DNA of 64,000 bases from Salinivibrio kushneri (lineage in GTDB: Bacteria > Pseudomonadota > Gammaproteobacteria > Enterobacterales > Vibrionaceae), in NCBI RefSeq assembly GCF_027286325.1, contig NZ_CP114588.1, forward strand, positions 372,001 through 436,000, read 5' to 3'. Each line of letters opens with the position of its first letter. The stretch's first letter is position 1. Under the pieces are notes generated by a model. It worked only from the letters and a program-made list of their open reading frames with translations, did no database searches and was not told the origin of the DNA. The position numbers and the translations under genes are program-made. Positions 20,902-31,159 of the stretch are shown here, piece after piece.

Positions 20902-22077
20902 ATGTTTGAACCGATGATGGAAATGTCTGACGATGCGGTGATTAAGGTCGTCGGCATTGGCGGTGGCGGTGGTAACGCCGTTGAGCATATGGTGCGTGAG
21001 TCAATCGAAGGGGTTGACTTCATTAGCATTAACACGGATGCCCAAGCACTACGTAAAAGCAGCGTAGGTACGGTCATTCAAATTGGTGGTGACATCACTA
21101 AAGGCCTAGGTGCGGGGGCAAACCCACAAGTAGGCCGAGATTCTGCCCTTGAAGATCGCGATGCGATTAAAGCTGAGCTCGAAGGTGCCGATATGGTATT
21201 TATCGCAGCCGGAATGGGCGGTGGTACAGGGACAGGCGGCGCGCCGGTCATCGCGGAAATCGCGAAAGAGATGGGCATTCTGACCGTTGCTGTAGTGACC
21301 AAACCATTCAGCTTTGAAGGTAAGAAGCGATTAGCCTTTGCAGAGCAGGGTATCGAAGAGCTGTCAAAAAATGTTGACTCGCTGATCACGATCCCGAACG
21401 AAAAACTGCTCAAGGTGTTAGGTCGCGGGATCACCTTGCTCGATGCCTTTGCCAAAGCAAATGATGTGCTACGTAATGCTGTGCAAGGGATTGCTGAGTT
21501 GATCACTCGCCCAGGCCACATCAACGTCGACTTTGCTGACGTACGCACTGTGATGTCAGAAATGGGACACGCAATGATGGGTAGCGGCGTGGCAACCGGT
21601 GAAGACCGTGCCGAAGAAGCAGCAGAAATGGCGATTTCTAGCCCGCTTCTTGAAGATATCGATCTTGCTGGCGCGCGTGGTGTGCTGGTGAACATTACCG
21701 CAGGCTTTGATATGCGTCTTGATGAGTTTGAGACCGTGGGTAATACCGTCAAAGCGTTTGCATCAGACAATGCAACAGTGGTGATCGGTACATCGATGGA
21801 TCCAGAGATGAGCGATGAGCTGCGTGTGACTGTGGTGGCAACCGGGATTGGTAATGAGCGCAAGCCAGATATCACCTTGGTCACCAATTCACAGTCTGGG
21901 CAAGCACAGGCAGAGCCGAAAAAGGCACAGCCTTTGCAAGAGAAACCACAGGCGGCAAGTGCAAACCCTGCGGCGAAAGAGCAGCCTGCTGCTGCATCAT
22001 CGAATGCAGCACCAAAATCGCAGACCGAGCATGATTATCTCGATATTCCTGCGTTTTTGCGTAAACAAGCTGACTAA
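20902..22077 (+). CDS. ftsZ: Cell division GTPase FtsZ
   Basis: A 391-residue tubulin-like GTPase that forms the Z ring. The tubulin signature GGGTGTG is at 106-112. The GTPase and C-terminal domains end near residue 316 and are followed by a Gln/Pro/Ala-rich linker. The conserved C-terminal peptide [14 protein letters not shown] (378-391) is the docking site for FtsA, ZipA and ZapD, the last of which is encoded at 27623-28363. A good GGAC/GGAG-type ribosome binding site precedes the ATG. Confidence 0.98.
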   Translation: MFEPMMEMSDDAVIKVVGIGGGGGNAVEHMVRESIEGVDFISINTDAQALRKSSVGTVIQIGGDITKGLGAGANPQVGRDSALEDRDAIKAELEGADMVFIAAGMGGGTGTGGAPVIAEIAKEMGILTVAVVTKPFSFEGKKRLAFAEQGIEELSKNVDSLITIPNEKLLKVLGRGITLLDAFAKANDVLRNAVQGIAELITRPGHINVDFADVRTVMSEMGHAMMGSGVATGEDRAEEAAEMAISSPLLEDIDLAGARGVLVNITAGFDMRLDEFETVGNTVKAFASDNATVVIGTSMDPEMSDELRVTVVATGIGNERKPDITLVTNSQSGQAQAEPKKAQPLQEKPQAASANPAAKEQPAAASSNAAPKSQTEHDYLDIPAFLRKQAD

Positions 22078-22194
22078 TCGCAATTGCTTGGTTTGTAGCC
22101 AGTGATGTGCTACCATCACGCTCCCCTTGTCTAAGGTGACAGGGTAATGAGTGACGCAGAGCACACTTTTTTGAGAAAAAGTTGAGATAAGCCG

Positions 22195-23112
22195 ATGATT
22201 AGACAGCGAACATTGAAAAGTATGGTCCAAACGACTGGTGTGGGTCTCCACTCTGGGCGTAAGGTTACGCTTACTCTGCGTCCGGCTCCTGCCAATACCG
22301 GTGTGATTTACCGTCGCACAGACATGGAGCCGCCGGTAGATTTTCCGGCTAACCCTGAGGATGTGCGCGACACCATGTTGTGCACCGCCTTAGTCAATGA
22401 CGCGGGTGTTCGCATCTCAACCGTTGAGCATCTCAGCGCAGCGATTGCAGGCATGGGGATCGATAACATTATTATCGAAGTGGACGCGCCAGAAATTCCG
22501 ATTATGGATGGCAGTTCAAGCCCGTTCATCTTTTTGCTGCAGTCTGCGGGTATCGACGTCCAAAACGCACCAAAACGGTTCATTCGCATTAAAAAGCCTG
22601 TTCGCATTGAAGACGATGACAAATGGGCGGAGTTATTGCCTTACAATGGCTTCCGTCTTGATTTTGCTATCGAATTCGACCACCCCGCGATTGAATCAGA
22701 GCAACAAAACTTGGTGCTGGACTTCTCTAGTCAGTCTTTTATTAAAGACTTAAGCCGTGCTCGTACCTTCGGTTTTATGCGTGATATCGAGTACTTGCAG
22801 TCACAGAATCTGTGTCTGGGTGGCAGCTTCGATTGTGCCATTGTGCTGGACGATTACCGCATCTTGAACGAGGAAGGTCTGCGTTTTGACAACGAATTGG
22901 TCAAGCACAAGGTGCTGGATGCTATCGGTGACCTCTACATGTGTGGTCACAGCATTCTTGGTGAAATGCGTGCGTATAAATCGGGCCATGCACTGAACAA
23001 TAAACTGCTGCGCGCGGTGTTAGCGGACCAAGAAGCGTGGGAGTGGGTTACGTTTGAAGAAACGGAGACTTCTCCAGTGGCATTTGCGGAGCCGGGGATG
23101 GTTTTGGCCTAA
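22195..23112 (+). CDS. lpxC: UDP-3-O-acyl-GlcNAc deacetylase LpxC
   Basis: A 305-residue zinc enzyme catalysing the committed step of lipid A synthesis. The zinc ligands fall at the usual numbers: His79 in VEHLSA, and His238 and Asp242 in [11 protein letters not shown]. It ends the dcw cluster, 117 bp after ftsZ. The C-terminus ends in a hydrophobic segment (MVLA), similar to the FtsH degradation tag of enteric LpxC, so proteolytic control is plausible here too. Confidence 0.97.
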   Translation: MIRQRTLKSMVQTTGVGLHSGRKVTLTLRPAPANTGVIYRRTDMEPPVDFPANPEDVRDTMLCTALVNDAGVRISTVEHLSAAIAGMGIDNIIIEVDAPEIPIMDGSSSPFIFLLQSAGIDVQNAPKRFIRIKKPVRIEDDDKWAELLPYNGFRLDFAIEFDHPAIESEQQNLVLDFSSQSFIKDLSRARTFGFMRDIEYLQSQNLCLGGSFDCAIVLDDYRILNEEGLRFDNELVKHKVLDAIGDLYMCGHSILGEMRAYKSGHALNNKLLRAVLADQEAWEWVTFEETETSPVAFAEPGMVLA

Positions 23113-23224
23113 CCCTCAGTCTGCTCAGTGCGCGTTTGCACGGTAAAGGCGCAATGCACCATGCTGAGGCGAAGTAAACGCTGAGGCAAAGTAAACGGCG
23201 AATACCAAGCAATTGATAATATAG

Positions 23225-23252
23225 AAAGCCAGAGGTCACTCTGGCTTTTTTT
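23225..23252. terminator. Bidirectional terminator between lpxC and dciA
   Basis: AAAGCCAGAG, the loop GTCA and CTCTGGCTTT are followed by T. It terminates lpxC on the plus strand. The dciA stop codon (TGA on the minus strand) sits in the loop of the hairpin. Confidence 0.85.
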
Positions 23253-23694
23253 GATCTTCGGCGAGTTTAGCTAAGGCTTCGAACCGTGCTTTTAGCTTGG
23301 GAGAGGCGCCGTTACCTAGCGCACGCAGTAGCTCACCAGAGGCTTGGCTAAGGTGGCGGGGCGGCGCTGTTTCTTTGTCTTCTCGATCGGCAGCCGCAAG
23401 TGCCGGGTTAATTTTCACTTCAATGGTTGTCAGGCTTGCCAGACCCTTATTACGCAATACCGACAATAAGTGCTGCCGTTCATAGTTAAGTCGCATCGCC
23501 CAAGCGGCACTGCCCGCCTCAACCACTAATACGCCATCACGATAGTTCGCGACGCGACAAGCCTTAGACGTTTCACCGGGTAATAACGCCAAGATCAGCT
23601 TGTTTAGCTTCGCAAGCTCAACCGCTCGCTGAGCAATATTGTTAGGGTCGCTCTCCAGCAGGTGCAGGGTAGAGCGGGGACGGTGGTCTCTCAT
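23236..23694 (-). CDS. dciA: DciA, replicative helicase loader (DUF721)
   Basis: A 152-residue DUF721 protein. The N-terminal part carries the conserved ALLPGETSKACRVANYRDG and AWAMRLNYERQHLL stretches, and the C-terminus is charged and probably disordered. DciA loads DnaB helicase in bacteria without phage-derived DnaC/DnaI loaders; it is the loader in Vibrio cholerae. I chose the start at 23694 (MRDHRP), which matches the usual beginning of vibrio homologues; an upstream in-frame start at 23745 would add 17 residues. Location between lpxC and secA is conserved in vibrios. Confidence 0.88.
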   Translation of the reverse strand: MRDHRPRSTLHLLESDPNNIAQRAVELAKLNKLILALLPGETSKACRVANYRDGVLVVEAGSAAWAMRLNYERQHLLSVLRNKGLASLTTIEVKINPALAAADREDKETAPPRHLSQASGELLRALGNGASPKLKARFEALAKLAEDQKKPE

Positions 23695-23745
23695 CGCGCG
23701 ATAACTGCCTTTTTTCTCATCAATCCGGTGCCTGAACGGGCGCAC

Positions 23746-24178
23746 AGCGTCTAATTTTCACTAATTGATCCCTTGAGTATGGGATTTGTCATAGGATGTG
23801 AAAGTAATTTACCTTATCATACATGCTCCACCTCGGCATGTAGCCTACCGGGTTGATATATCGGTATGTCCTGAGGTGATCACCAGAGAGTGAACAAACC
23901 ATTCACAGGTAAGTGTCGCATGGGTTAGGCGATGGCAGCGTATTTTTTCCGTGCCATCTACCACATTTACATTCAGTCACGTGGAAATCGTTGTGAAGTG
24001 GCGTTATCGCCCTTGAATTCTGTCCAATTGGGCTCCACTTAAAGAAGATGCGTTTTGGCATCTAGTGTTGAATCGATGAGCTTAAGCCAACCCGCGTTTG
24101 AACTGAAACACGCCAGCATAGAGGCTGTGTAGCGGCCGCCCATGTGGGAAAACCATTAAAAAGAGTACCGGCAACGCC
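23746..24178 (+). other. Long secA leader region with short frames and hairpins
   Basis: There are about 430 bp between dciA and secA. A nested inverted repeat lies at 23830-23877 (outer ACCTC/GAGGT, inner TACCG/CGGTA) and a smaller hairpin AGATGC/GCATCT at 24046-24063. Two short frames exist, a 36-codon one at 23932-24042 and an 18-codon one at 24076-24132. No homologue of the E. coli SecM arrest motif is visible. The ribosome binding site directly before secA is weak, which would suit translational regulation. Confidence 0.5.
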
Positions 24179-26905
24179 ATGTTATCGAAAGTCCTGACTA
24201 AAGTTATCGGAAGCCGTAATGACCGCACCTTGCGTCGGCTGCGAAAAGTTGTTGATGAAATCAACAAACTCGAACCCCAATTTGAAGCATTGAATGATGA
24301 TGCGTTAAAAGCAAAAACCGTTGAATTCCGCGAGCGCCTTGACCAAGGGGCTGCGCTTGATGACCTCCTTCCTGAAGCCTTTGCCACTGTACGAGAAGCG
24401 TCCAAACGTGTGTTTGGCCTACGCCACTTTGACGTGCAAATGGTTGGCGGTATTGTGCTTCACAATGGCCAAATTGCAGAAATGCGCACCGGTGAAGGTA
24501 AAACCCTGACCGCGACGCTACCTTCTTATTTGAACGCACTGACAGGTAAATCGGTTCACATTGTGACGGTGAATGATTACTTGGCGGAACGTGATGCTGA
24601 AACCAACCGTCCGCTGTTTGAGTTTTTAGGAATGACGGTTGGCGTTAATGTGCCTAACATGCCACCAGAAGCGAAGAAAGCGGCTTACGCATGTGATGTA
24701 CTTTACGGTACCAATAATGAATTCGGTTTTGATTATTTGCGTGACAACATGGCATTTCGCGCAGAAGACCGTGTGCAACGCGATCGCTATTTCTCGATTG
24801 TCGATGAGGTTGACTCGATCCTCATTGATGAGGCGCGTACGCCTCTGATTATTTCTGGGCCAGCAGAAGACAGCTCGGAGATGTATCAGCGTATCAATGC
24901 CTTGATCCCAAGTTTGAAACAGCAAGAGCAAGAAGATACCGAAGATTATCAAGGTGATGGCCACTTCACGGTCGATGAGAAAGCCAAGCAAGTGTACATG
25001 ACCGAAAACGGGCAAGAGTTTGTCGAAGACTTGCTCAAGAAAAACGGCTTGATGGGAGAGGATGATACCCTGTACTCTCCGGCCAATATCAGCCTGATTC
25101 ATCATATTAATGCCGCATTACGCGCGCACGTCTTGTTTGAGCGCGACGTTGATTACATCGTTAAAGACGATGAAGTGATCATCGTGGATGAGCACACTGG
25201 GCGTACCATGCCGGGACGTCGTTGGTCGGAAGGCTTACACCAGGCGGTGGAAGCCAAAGAAGGGGTGAAGATTCAAAACGAGAACCAAACTCTGGCCTCG
25301 ATCACCTTCCAAAACTTCTTCCGTTTGTATGACAAACTCTCAGGCATGACAGGGACCGCGGATACCGAGGCGTTTGAGTTCCAGTCTATTTATGGCCTAG
25401 ACACCGTGGTTATCCCGACCAACCGGCCAATGGTGCGTAAAGATCACGCCGATCAGGTCTACATGACCGAAAAAGAAAAGTTCGCCGCTATTGCGGAAGA
25501 CATCAAGACACGCTCTAAAGCCGGTCAGCCGGTGTTGGTCGGGACGGTGTCGATTGAAAAATCTGAATTACTGTCCAATGCGCTGAAAAAAGACGGCATC
25601 AAGCACCAGGTGCTTAATGCTAAATTCCACGCCCATGAAGCGGATATTGTTGAGCAAGCCGGTTACCCGGGTGCGGTGACAATTGCTACCAACATGGCCG
25701 GTCGTGGTACCGATATCGTGTTGGGTGGCAGCTGGAAACAAGTGCTGGGTGATGTCGAAAACCCGACCGACGCGCAAGTAGAAGCGGCGAAGGAGAAGTG
25801 GCAGCAGCTTCATGACCAGGTCGTTGAAGCCGGCGGTTTACATATTATTGGTACTGAACGTCACGAATCACGTCGTATCGATAACCAGCTACGTGGTCGT
25901 GCCGGCCGTCAAGGTGACCCAGGTTCAACCCGTTTCTATTTGTCGATGGAAGACTCTTTGATGCGGATCTTCGCCTCAGAAAAAGTCTCTAACATGATGA
26001 AACGATTAGGGATGGCGGAAGGCGAAGCCATTGAGCACCCATGGGTCAACAAAGCCATTGAAAACGCGCAACGCAAAGTGGAAGGGCGTAACTTTGATAT
26101 TCGTAAGCAACTGCTCGAATTTGATGATGTCGCCAACGACCAGCGTAAAGTGGTGTACGAGCTACGTGATGCGCTCTTAGTTTCTGAAGATATCAGCGAA
26201 ATGATCGAGCACAACCGCGAGGATGTGGTCAATAACATTGTGAACCAGTACATACCACCACAATCACTAGAAGAAATGTGGGATATTGCTGGCCTTGAAA
26301 AGCGCCTTAAAGCGGATTTTGATCTCGAACTGCCGATTCAGCAATGGTTGGATGAAGACGACAAACTCTACGAAGAGTTACTGCGCGAGCGCATTCTGAC
26401 TGCTCTGATTGAGGTTTATAAAGGCAAAGAAGAGGCGGTAGGGGCAGAAACCCTGCGTAACTTTGAAAAAGCGGTGATGCTGCAAACCTTGGATACGCTT
26501 TGGAAAGAGCACCTCGCGGCGATGGATCACCTCCGTCAAGGTATTCACTTACGTGGCTATGCACAAAAGAACCCGAAACAAGAGTACAAGCGCGAATCGT
26601 TTGAGCTGTTTGAGGGGATGCTAGAAGCGCTGAAAACCGATGTGGTGACAACGCTCAGCCGTGTCCGCGTGCAACAGCCGGACGACGTTGAGCGTATGGA
26701 AGCTGAGCGCAAAGCACGTGCTGAGCAGGCTGCGCAAAAGCAGCAAGTTAACCATGCGCAAGCCGATAACCAGTTTGATGATAGCGACAGCGCCGAACAG
26801 GGTGGCAACGAGACCGTGGTGCGTGATGGTCGCAAAGTCGGTCGTAATGAGCCTTGTCCTTGTGGATCAGGGAAGAAATTTAAGCAATGTCACGGTAGAA
26901 TCTAA
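24179..26905 (+). CDS. secA: Preprotein translocase ATPase SecA
   Basis: A 908-residue motor ATPase that drives secretory proteins through SecYEG. Walker A GEGKT is at 105-109, and [15 protein letters not shown] carries the helicase-type motifs. [23 protein letters not shown] is split across the NBD2 arginine-finger region. The C-terminal zinc-binding tail [14 protein letters not shown], which binds SecB and ribosomes, ends the protein. Length is close to the 901 residues of E. coli SecA. Confidence 0.98.
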   Translation: MLSKVLTKVIGSRNDRTLRRLRKVVDEINKLEPQFEALNDDALKAKTVEFRERLDQGAALDDLLPEAFATVREASKRVFGLRHFDVQMVGGIVLHNGQIAEMRTGEGKTLTATLPSYLNALTGKSVHIVTVNDYLAERDAETNRPLFEFLGMTVGVNVPNMPPEAKKAAYACDVLYGTNNEFGFDYLRDNMAFRAEDRVQRDRYFSIVDEVDSILIDEARTPLIISGPAEDSSEMYQRINALIPSLKQQEQEDTEDYQGDGHFTVDEKAKQVYMTENGQEFVEDLLKKNGLMGEDDTLYSPANISLIHHINAALRAHVLFERDVDYIVKDDEVIIVDEHTGRTMPGRRWSEGLHQAVEAKEGVKIQNENQTLASITFQNFFRLYDKLSGMTGTADTEAFEFQSIYGLDTVVIPTNRPMVRKDHADQVYMTEKEKFAAIAEDIKTRSKAGQPVLVGTVSIEKSELLSNALKKDGIKHQVLNAKFHAHEADIVEQAGYPGAVTIATNMAGRGTDIVLGGSWKQVLGDVENPTDAQVEAAKEKWQQLHDQVVEAGGLHIIGTERHESRRIDNQLRGRAGRQGDPGSTRFYLSMEDSLMRIFASEKVSNMMKRLGMAEGEAIEHPWVNKAIENAQRKVEGRNFDIRKQLLEFDDVANDQRKVVYELRDALLVSEDISEMIEHNREDVVNNIVNQYIPPQSLEEMWDIAGLEKRLKADFDLELPIQQWLDEDDKLYEELLRERILTALIEVYKGKEEAVGAETLRNFEKAVMLQTLDTLWKEHLAAMDHLRQGIHLRGYAQKNPKQEYKRESFELFEGMLEALKTDVVTTLSRVRVQQPDDVERMEAERKARAEQAAQKQQVNHAQADNQFDDSDSAEQGGNETVVRDGRKVGRNEPCPCGSGKKFKQCHGRI

Positions 26906-26924
26906 GCCCTGACCATGCGTTATC

Positions 26925-26951
26925 AAAAAGGCCGTTTATCGGCCTTTTTTT
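26925..26951 (+). terminator. Intrinsic terminator after secA
   Basis: AAAAAGGCCG, the loop TTTAT and CGGCCTTTTTTT form a strong hairpin with a T tract 20 bp after the secA stop. Confidence 0.9.
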
Positions 26952-26967
26952 ATTATCAGGAGAGGCC

Positions 26968-27363
26968 ATGAAACGGGTAAGTATTGCCGCTGGCATTATT
27001 GTTAATCCGACACAAGACAAAGTCTTTATCACTCGCCGTCATGCTCACGCCCATCAAGGGGGAAAGTGGGAGTTTCCTGGCGGAAAAATTGAAGGGAGTG
27101 AAACCCCGCAACGCGCATTGTTAAGAGAATTAAACGAAGAAGTTGGGATTACTGCAAAAGCGGTCAGCCCCTTTATATCGTTAGACTTTGACTTTCCCGA
27201 CAAAGCATTAAGTTTGGATTTTTTCTTGGTCTGTGACTTTGACGGTGAGCCCCAAGGCTGTGAGGGGCAAGAGGGTATTTGGGCACCGATTGCCGAATTG
27301 GATAACTATCCGTTTCCCGATGCCAACGATGCGGTATTAGAAAAAATTCGCGCTCGGTTCTGA
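26968..27363 (+). CDS. mutT: 8-oxo-dGTP diphosphatase MutT
   Basis: A 131-residue Nudix hydrolase that removes oxidised 8-oxo-dGTP from the nucleotide pool. The Nudix box fits Gx5Ex7REUxEExGU exactly, from Gly39 through Glu45 and Arg53-Glu54 to Glu57-Glu58-x-Gly60. The N-terminal stretch with RRHAHAHQGGKWEFPGG is typical of MutT itself. AGGAG precedes the ATG. It follows secA as in E. coli and vibrios and converges on yacG. Confidence 0.95.
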   Translation: MKRVSIAAGIIVNPTQDKVFITRRHAHAHQGGKWEFPGGKIEGSETPQRALLRELNEEVGITAKAVSPFISLDFDFPDKALSLDFFLVCDFDGEPQGCEGQEGIWAPIAELDNYPFPDANDAVLEKIRARF

Positions 27364-27368
27364 GCGCG
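27341..27368 (-). terminator. Probable terminator of the pil-coaE-zapD-yacG operon
   Basis: On the minus strand CGCGCTC, a six-base loop and GAGCGCG are followed by AATTTTTT. The hairpin covers the mutT stop codon, so the two convergent genes share it. Confidence 0.6.
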
Positions 27369-27411
27369 AGAGAGGAGAGGCATTGTAGAAAAGTGGACAG
27401 GGGCAGAACGT

Positions 27412-27612
27412 TTATTCGTGCTGCCCTTCTGACCAGAGATCATCATCCGAAAGGTCAGGGGCACCGGGGATAGCTTTTTCTTCACTGGCCCATTCGCCCA
27501 AATCAATCAGCTGACAGCGTTTACTGCAAAATGGACGATGTGGGCTGATCTCTCCCCAAACCACAGGCTGTTGGCATGTTGGACATTGGACAACGGTAGG
27601 GGCATCACTCAC
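27412..27612 (-). CDS. yacG: DNA gyrase inhibitor YacG
   Basis: A 66-residue zinc protein. Four cysteines at 10, 13, 29 and 33 (CPTC and CSKRC) form the zinc site, and the core [20 protein letters not shown] is strongly conserved. In E. coli YacG binds GyrB and blocks gyrase from DNA. The start is the GTG at 27612, which has AAGGAG seven bases upstream and gives the usual length; a longer frame starting inside zapD is unlikely. It lies ten bases after zapD. Confidence 0.95.
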   Translation of the reverse strand: MSDAPTVVQCPTCQQPVVWGEISPHRPFCSKRCQLIDLGEWASEEKAIPGAPDLSDDDLWSEGQHE

Positions 27613-27622
27613 GTGGATCTCC

Positions 27623-28363
27623 TTAACAAACACTGATATGAACAGACATATTGTCGGCGACCTCGTGATCGTCGTCAAATGGCATAAAGCGGATCGCGAA
27701 GCGGTTTTTGTGTCCAGATACTAACGGGTAGACCCCAAGGTCGGGGGAAATTTTGAGTCGTATCAAGCAAGCCCCGTCCGCTTCTTGTTGGTAGAAACCC
27801 TGTTGAACCGTCGCTGTGCCGCCGTGTGCGCTTTCACGTGTGAGTTGCAGCCAGAACGCCAAAGCGTGACGTAATGGTGCCAGGGTTTCCATCCAGGCCT
27901 GAATCGCACTTTGACGAGCGGCAAGCGGTTGATGAAGCCAGTAGTGGAAATTGGGTAGATCAAAGCTACAGCTACCACCAGGAATAGAAAAGCGCTGCTT
28001 GATGCTGGTTAAAAAACGGTCTTCTTTTAACGGTTGGCCGAAGCGCTTGGCCTGTAATACCGCGCGTTGATGCTCGCCAAGTTGGTCGAGGAGCTGATTG
28101 AGCTGTGTCTGATCAACCTGGGGCACGTCAGCCCATGCTTTGAGTTTTTTCTTGAGTTTGTCCAAGTCCTTGGCGAGATCCGCTTTCACTTGCACCTGCT
28201 CTAAAATTTCCAGTAGATCAAATAAGCTGCGGAAAAATTGGATATGGTGGCAGGGTGCGGAAAGCCCGCTCACTTCGTCCAGTTGATCGAGCAGATACTC
28301 CAGGCGCAAGTAAATTCGCACCTGTTCATTGAGTGGGTGTTCATACAAAGTGAGGCTGGTCAT
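27623..28363 (-). CDS. zapD: Cell division protein ZapD
   Basis: A 246-residue protein, almost the same length as E. coli ZapD (YacF). It has an alpha-helical N-terminal domain and a beta C-terminal domain with [29 protein letters not shown] near the end (shown here as [12 protein letters not shown] and [10 protein letters not shown]). ZapD crosslinks FtsZ filaments by binding the FtsZ C-terminal peptide. The coaE-zapD-yacG order is the same as in E. coli. Confidence 0.95.
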   Translation of the reverse strand: MTSLTLYEHPLNEQVRIYLRLEYLLDQLDEVSGLSAPCHHIQFFRSLFDLLEILEQVQVKADLAKDLDKLKKKLKAWADVPQVDQTQLNQLLDQLGEHQRAVLQAKRFGQPLKEDRFLTSIKQRFSIPGGSCSFDLPNFHYWLHQPLAARQSAIQAWMETLAPLRHALAFWLQLTRESAHGGTATVQQGFYQQEADGACLIRLKISPDLGVYPLVSGHKNRFAIRFMPFDDDHEVADNMSVHISVC

Positions 28364-28387
28364 AAGCGTTTTAGCTGTCCTGTCCGA

Positions 28388-29002
28388 CTATGGGTCGGCG
28401 TTTGCCTGAGTTGCCAAGGTTAAATACATGTGATGTAAGGCATCAACTTGTCGATCAAGTTCCGCTTCGGTTTGCGTATTATCGATCACATCATCGGCGA
28501 CGGCGAGGCGTTGTGCGCGATTGGCTTGTGCGGCCAAAATCGCGTGAACTTGTTGTTCGCTAACGTGATCACGCGCGAGCGTGCGAGCGATTTGTGTTTG
28601 CTCGTCCACATCGACGACCAACACCCGTTGCGTCAATGACATCAGGTTATTCTCTACTAACAAGGGCACCACAAGCAAACAATACGCTGAATTGGCTTGC
28701 GCACAGGCTTGGATCATGCGCTGGCGGATCATGGGATGAAGCAGGTTATCGAGCCATTGCTTATCGTTTGGATGACTAAACACCCGCTCACGAAGCCAAG
28801 CACGATCTAGGCTGCCATCTGGGGTTAATGCCGGCGTGCCAAAGCGCCCAACAATCGCGGCCAGGCCGTCACTATCGGGGGCAACCACCTCGCGGGCGAT
28901 CACATCGGCATCAATAATATCAATACCCTTGGCGGCGAAACGGTTGGCAACCGTGGTTTTTCCACTACCAATCCCTCCGGTTAACCCGACCACAACGGCC
29001 AT
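28388..29002 (-). CDS. coaE: Dephospho-CoA kinase CoaE
   Basis: A 204-residue P-loop kinase that phosphorylates dephospho-CoA, the last step of coenzyme A synthesis. Walker A GGIGSGKTT lies at 9-17, DADVIAREVV follows, and the lid region has HPMIRQRM. The ATG overlaps the pilD stop by one base (TAATG), so the two genes are probably translationally coupled. Confidence 0.96.
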   Translation of the reverse strand: MAVVVGLTGGIGSGKTTVANRFAAKGIDIIDADVIAREVVAPDSDGLAAIVGRFGTPALTPDGSLDRAWLRERVFSHPNDKQWLDNLLHPMIRQRMIQACAQANSAYCLLVVPLLVENNLMSLTQRVLVVDVDEQTQIARTLARDHVSEQQVHAILAAQANRAQRLAVADDVIDNTQTEAELDRQVDALHHMYLTLATQANADP

Positions 29003-29871
29003 TAGCGCACTCCCAAAATCTGTGAAAGGTACCAGTATAACAGGCTATCGCCCCAAAGCAGACTTAGCCAGCCTGCGACCGCAATAAATGGACCGAAGGC
29101 AAATGCGTGTTGCAGACTTTTTCGTTGTTGGCGCAGCAATAGTGCTCCGACGATGGCGCCACTCAGTGAGGCGACTAAAATCAGTAGCGGTAAGGCTTGC
29201 CAACCGACCCAAGCCCCCAAAGCCGCAAAAAGCTTAAAGTCTCCATACCCCATCCCTTCTTTGCCGGTGGTGAGCTTGAATGCCCAGAAGAGGCTCCAGA
29301 GGCTCACATAACCAACCATGGCGCCAATGACACTCTCACTGAGGGTGACAGGACTGATGCCGGTGAGGGCGAGGCCTATCCCTGCCCACATTAAGGGTAA
29401 GGTGAGTTGGTCGGGCAGCAACAGGGTTTCCCAATCAATGAGGGTCAGCGCCAGTAAAGTCAGGCTGGCCCCCATCACCGCGATGGCCCATGCTGGTGAG
29501 GGAATAAGCCATGCGGGGAGCATGCAAAGCATCGCGCTGGTCAGCTCAACCAATGGATAACGTTTACTGATGGAGTGTTGGCAATGACGGCAGCGGCCTT
29601 TTAAAACCAGCCAACTGAAAAGCGGGAGATTGTCATACCAGCGAATGGTTTGCTTGCAGGCCGGACAGTGAGATGCGGGGAGACACAAATCAAAACGCTG
29701 CGCATCAGGCGCGTCAATGCCAGCATCGGGAAACGTCGCCAAGCATTCTTGACGCCAACGACGTTCCATCATGATGGGCAAACGTGCGATGACCACATTT
29801 AAAAAGCTACCGATAATCAGGCCAAATAAGCCAGCAAAAAAAATGAATAACGGTGATGAGAATATCAACAT
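29002..29871 (-). CDS. pilD: Type IV prepilin leader peptidase/N-methyltransferase PilD
   Basis: A 289-residue polytopic inner-membrane aspartyl protease. It removes the prepilin leader and methylates the new N-terminus of type IV pilins and type II secretion pseudopilins. Two CxxC pairs (Cys69/72 and Cys94/97) bind zinc in the cytoplasmic N-terminal domain. The catalytic aspartates are Asp146 in LIDWETLLLPD and Asp211 in GMGYGDFKL. It is downstream of pilC in the pilus operon and probably also serves type II secretion encoded elsewhere. Confidence 0.95.
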   Translation of the reverse strand: MLIFSSPLFIFFAGLFGLIIGSFLNVVIARLPIMMERRWRQECLATFPDAGIDAPDAQRFDLCLPASHCPACKQTIRWYDNLPLFSWLVLKGRCRHCQHSISKRYPLVELTSAMLCMLPAWLIPSPAWAIAVMGASLTLLALTLIDWETLLLPDQLTLPLMWAGIGLALTGISPVTLSESVIGAMVGYVSLWSLFWAFKLTTGKEGMGYGDFKLFAALGAWVGWQALPLLILVASLSGAIVGALLLRQQRKSLQHAFAFGPFIAVAGWLSLLWGDSLLYWYLSQILGVR

Positions 29872-29935
29872 GGGACCTTCTGGGTATAAACCTTGTGCGC
29901 ATCATAGCGTCTTGCGTTGTCAGACTCTATCTTGG

Positions 29936-31150
29936 CTAGCCAAGAACAGACATCAGATTGAAAATGGGTAAATACATGGCTACCACCAAGCCGCCAATCA
30001 ATAGCCCCAGCACTAAAATTAACAGGGGCTCGATGATTTTACCGAGGTTGTCCACGGTGTTATCGACCTCCGCTTCATAGATTTGTGCGACACGGTTAAG
30101 CATATGATCGAGCGACCCCGATTCTTCACCAATCATCACCATTTGTGTCATCGTCACGGGGAAGCTATCACTGTCACGCAATGCTTGGTAAAGCGGAATA
30201 CCGGTGGCTGTGTGTTGATATACCGCCTTAAGTGCGTGGGCATAATAAGCGTTGGTCATGGATTTTGTTGCGGCTTGTAAGCCAGAGAGTAACGGAATAC
30301 CGGCACTAAAGGTGGTGGCTAAGGTGCGAGAAAACTTGGCGATGCAGGCTTTGCTCACCACGTCACCCATGACGGGGAGCCGGAGTAGCCAGCGATGATA
30401 GTGATGTTGGTAAGTCGCATTTTTGCGCTGTAGCACTAGGTGCAAAGCGGCAAGGCCCGTCACCATTAGTGTGATGGTTAAGGCGTGCTGACTCACCATG
30501 TCGGATAAGGCGAGGACTTGTCGCGTGAGCCAAGGCAGTTCTGCCCCGAATGAGTTGAAAATATGTTTAAATTTTGGGATCACGAACACCAACAGATAGG
30601 CACTGACGCCTAATGCCACGCTGACCACGATGCTAGGGTAGATCATGGCTTTAATCACTTTACTGCGAAGTAGTGCCTGCTTTTCACGGTATAGGGTCAG
30701 GCGAGCAAAGATCTCCGGCAGTTGCCCGGTTTGTTCGCCCGTTGCGACCAAATCGCAATAAAAGCGATCGAATAGGGGACTCGCGTGCGCCAACGCATCG
30801 CTCAAATTGGTACCCGCCTCGAGTTGCTGGCGGATATGACGCACCAGCAAGCGCATTTCGGCTTTGACCTGATTGAGCGCGATGAGGTTGAGGGCTTGTA
30901 CGATGGGGATCCCAGACTCTAGCAGGGTGGTGAGATCGCGTGAAAACTGGGTGATATCCGCGGCTTTGGCTTTATGGCGGCGCTGCTGAAAACTCGATAG
31001 CCGGCGGCGAATGAGGCGAGTGGGGACAATGGATTGACTCGCTAGCTCTTGGCGTGCGTCTCGCTCGGTATAGGCGAACAATTGCCCTTTTTTTTCACCA
31101 CGGGCGGCGGCCTGGCGCCAATGAAAAAGAAACAGGGTAGATTTGGCCAT
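29936..31150 (-). CDS. pilC: Type IV pilus inner-membrane platform protein PilC
   Basis: A 404-residue GspF/PilC family protein with two repeated T2SSF domains (about residues 68-190 and 270-392) and three transmembrane helices. It anchors the pilus machine in the inner membrane and couples the PilB motor to pilin assembly. Signatures such as FSRDLTTLLESGIPIVQAL and FSRTLATTFSAGIPLLSGL show the repeat. It lies nine bases after pilB. Confidence 0.95.
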   Translation of the reverse strand: MAKSTLFLFHWRQAAARGEKKGQLFAYTERDARQELASQSIVPTRLIRRRLSSFQQRRHKAKAADITQFSRDLTTLLESGIPIVQALNLIALNQVKAEMRLLVRHIRQQLEAGTNLSDALAHASPLFDRFYCDLVATGEQTGQLPEIFARLTLYREKQALLRSKVIKAMIYPSIVVSVALGVSAYLLVFVIPKFKHIFNSFGAELPWLTRQVLALSDMVSQHALTITLMVTGLAALHLVLQRKNATYQHHYHRWLLRLPVMGDVVSKACIAKFSRTLATTFSAGIPLLSGLQAATKSMTNAYYAHALKAVYQHTATGIPLYQALRDSDSFPVTMTQMVMIGEESGSLDHMLNRVAQIYEAEVDNTVDNLGKIIEPLLILVLGLLIGGLVVAMYLPIFNLMSVLG

Positions 31151-31159
31151 AAAGACTCC

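Noticed and set aside
21078-21887. Long open frame (269 codons) antisense to ftsZ
   Set aside because: It is the complement of a strongly conserved gene with biased codon use; composition is Ser/Thr/Pro-rich and there is no start signal.
23932-24042. SecM homologue upstream of secA
   Set aside because: The 36-codon frame lacks the SecM arrest motif (FxxxxWIxxxxGIRAGP) and is far shorter, so I list it only as an unexplained leader frame.
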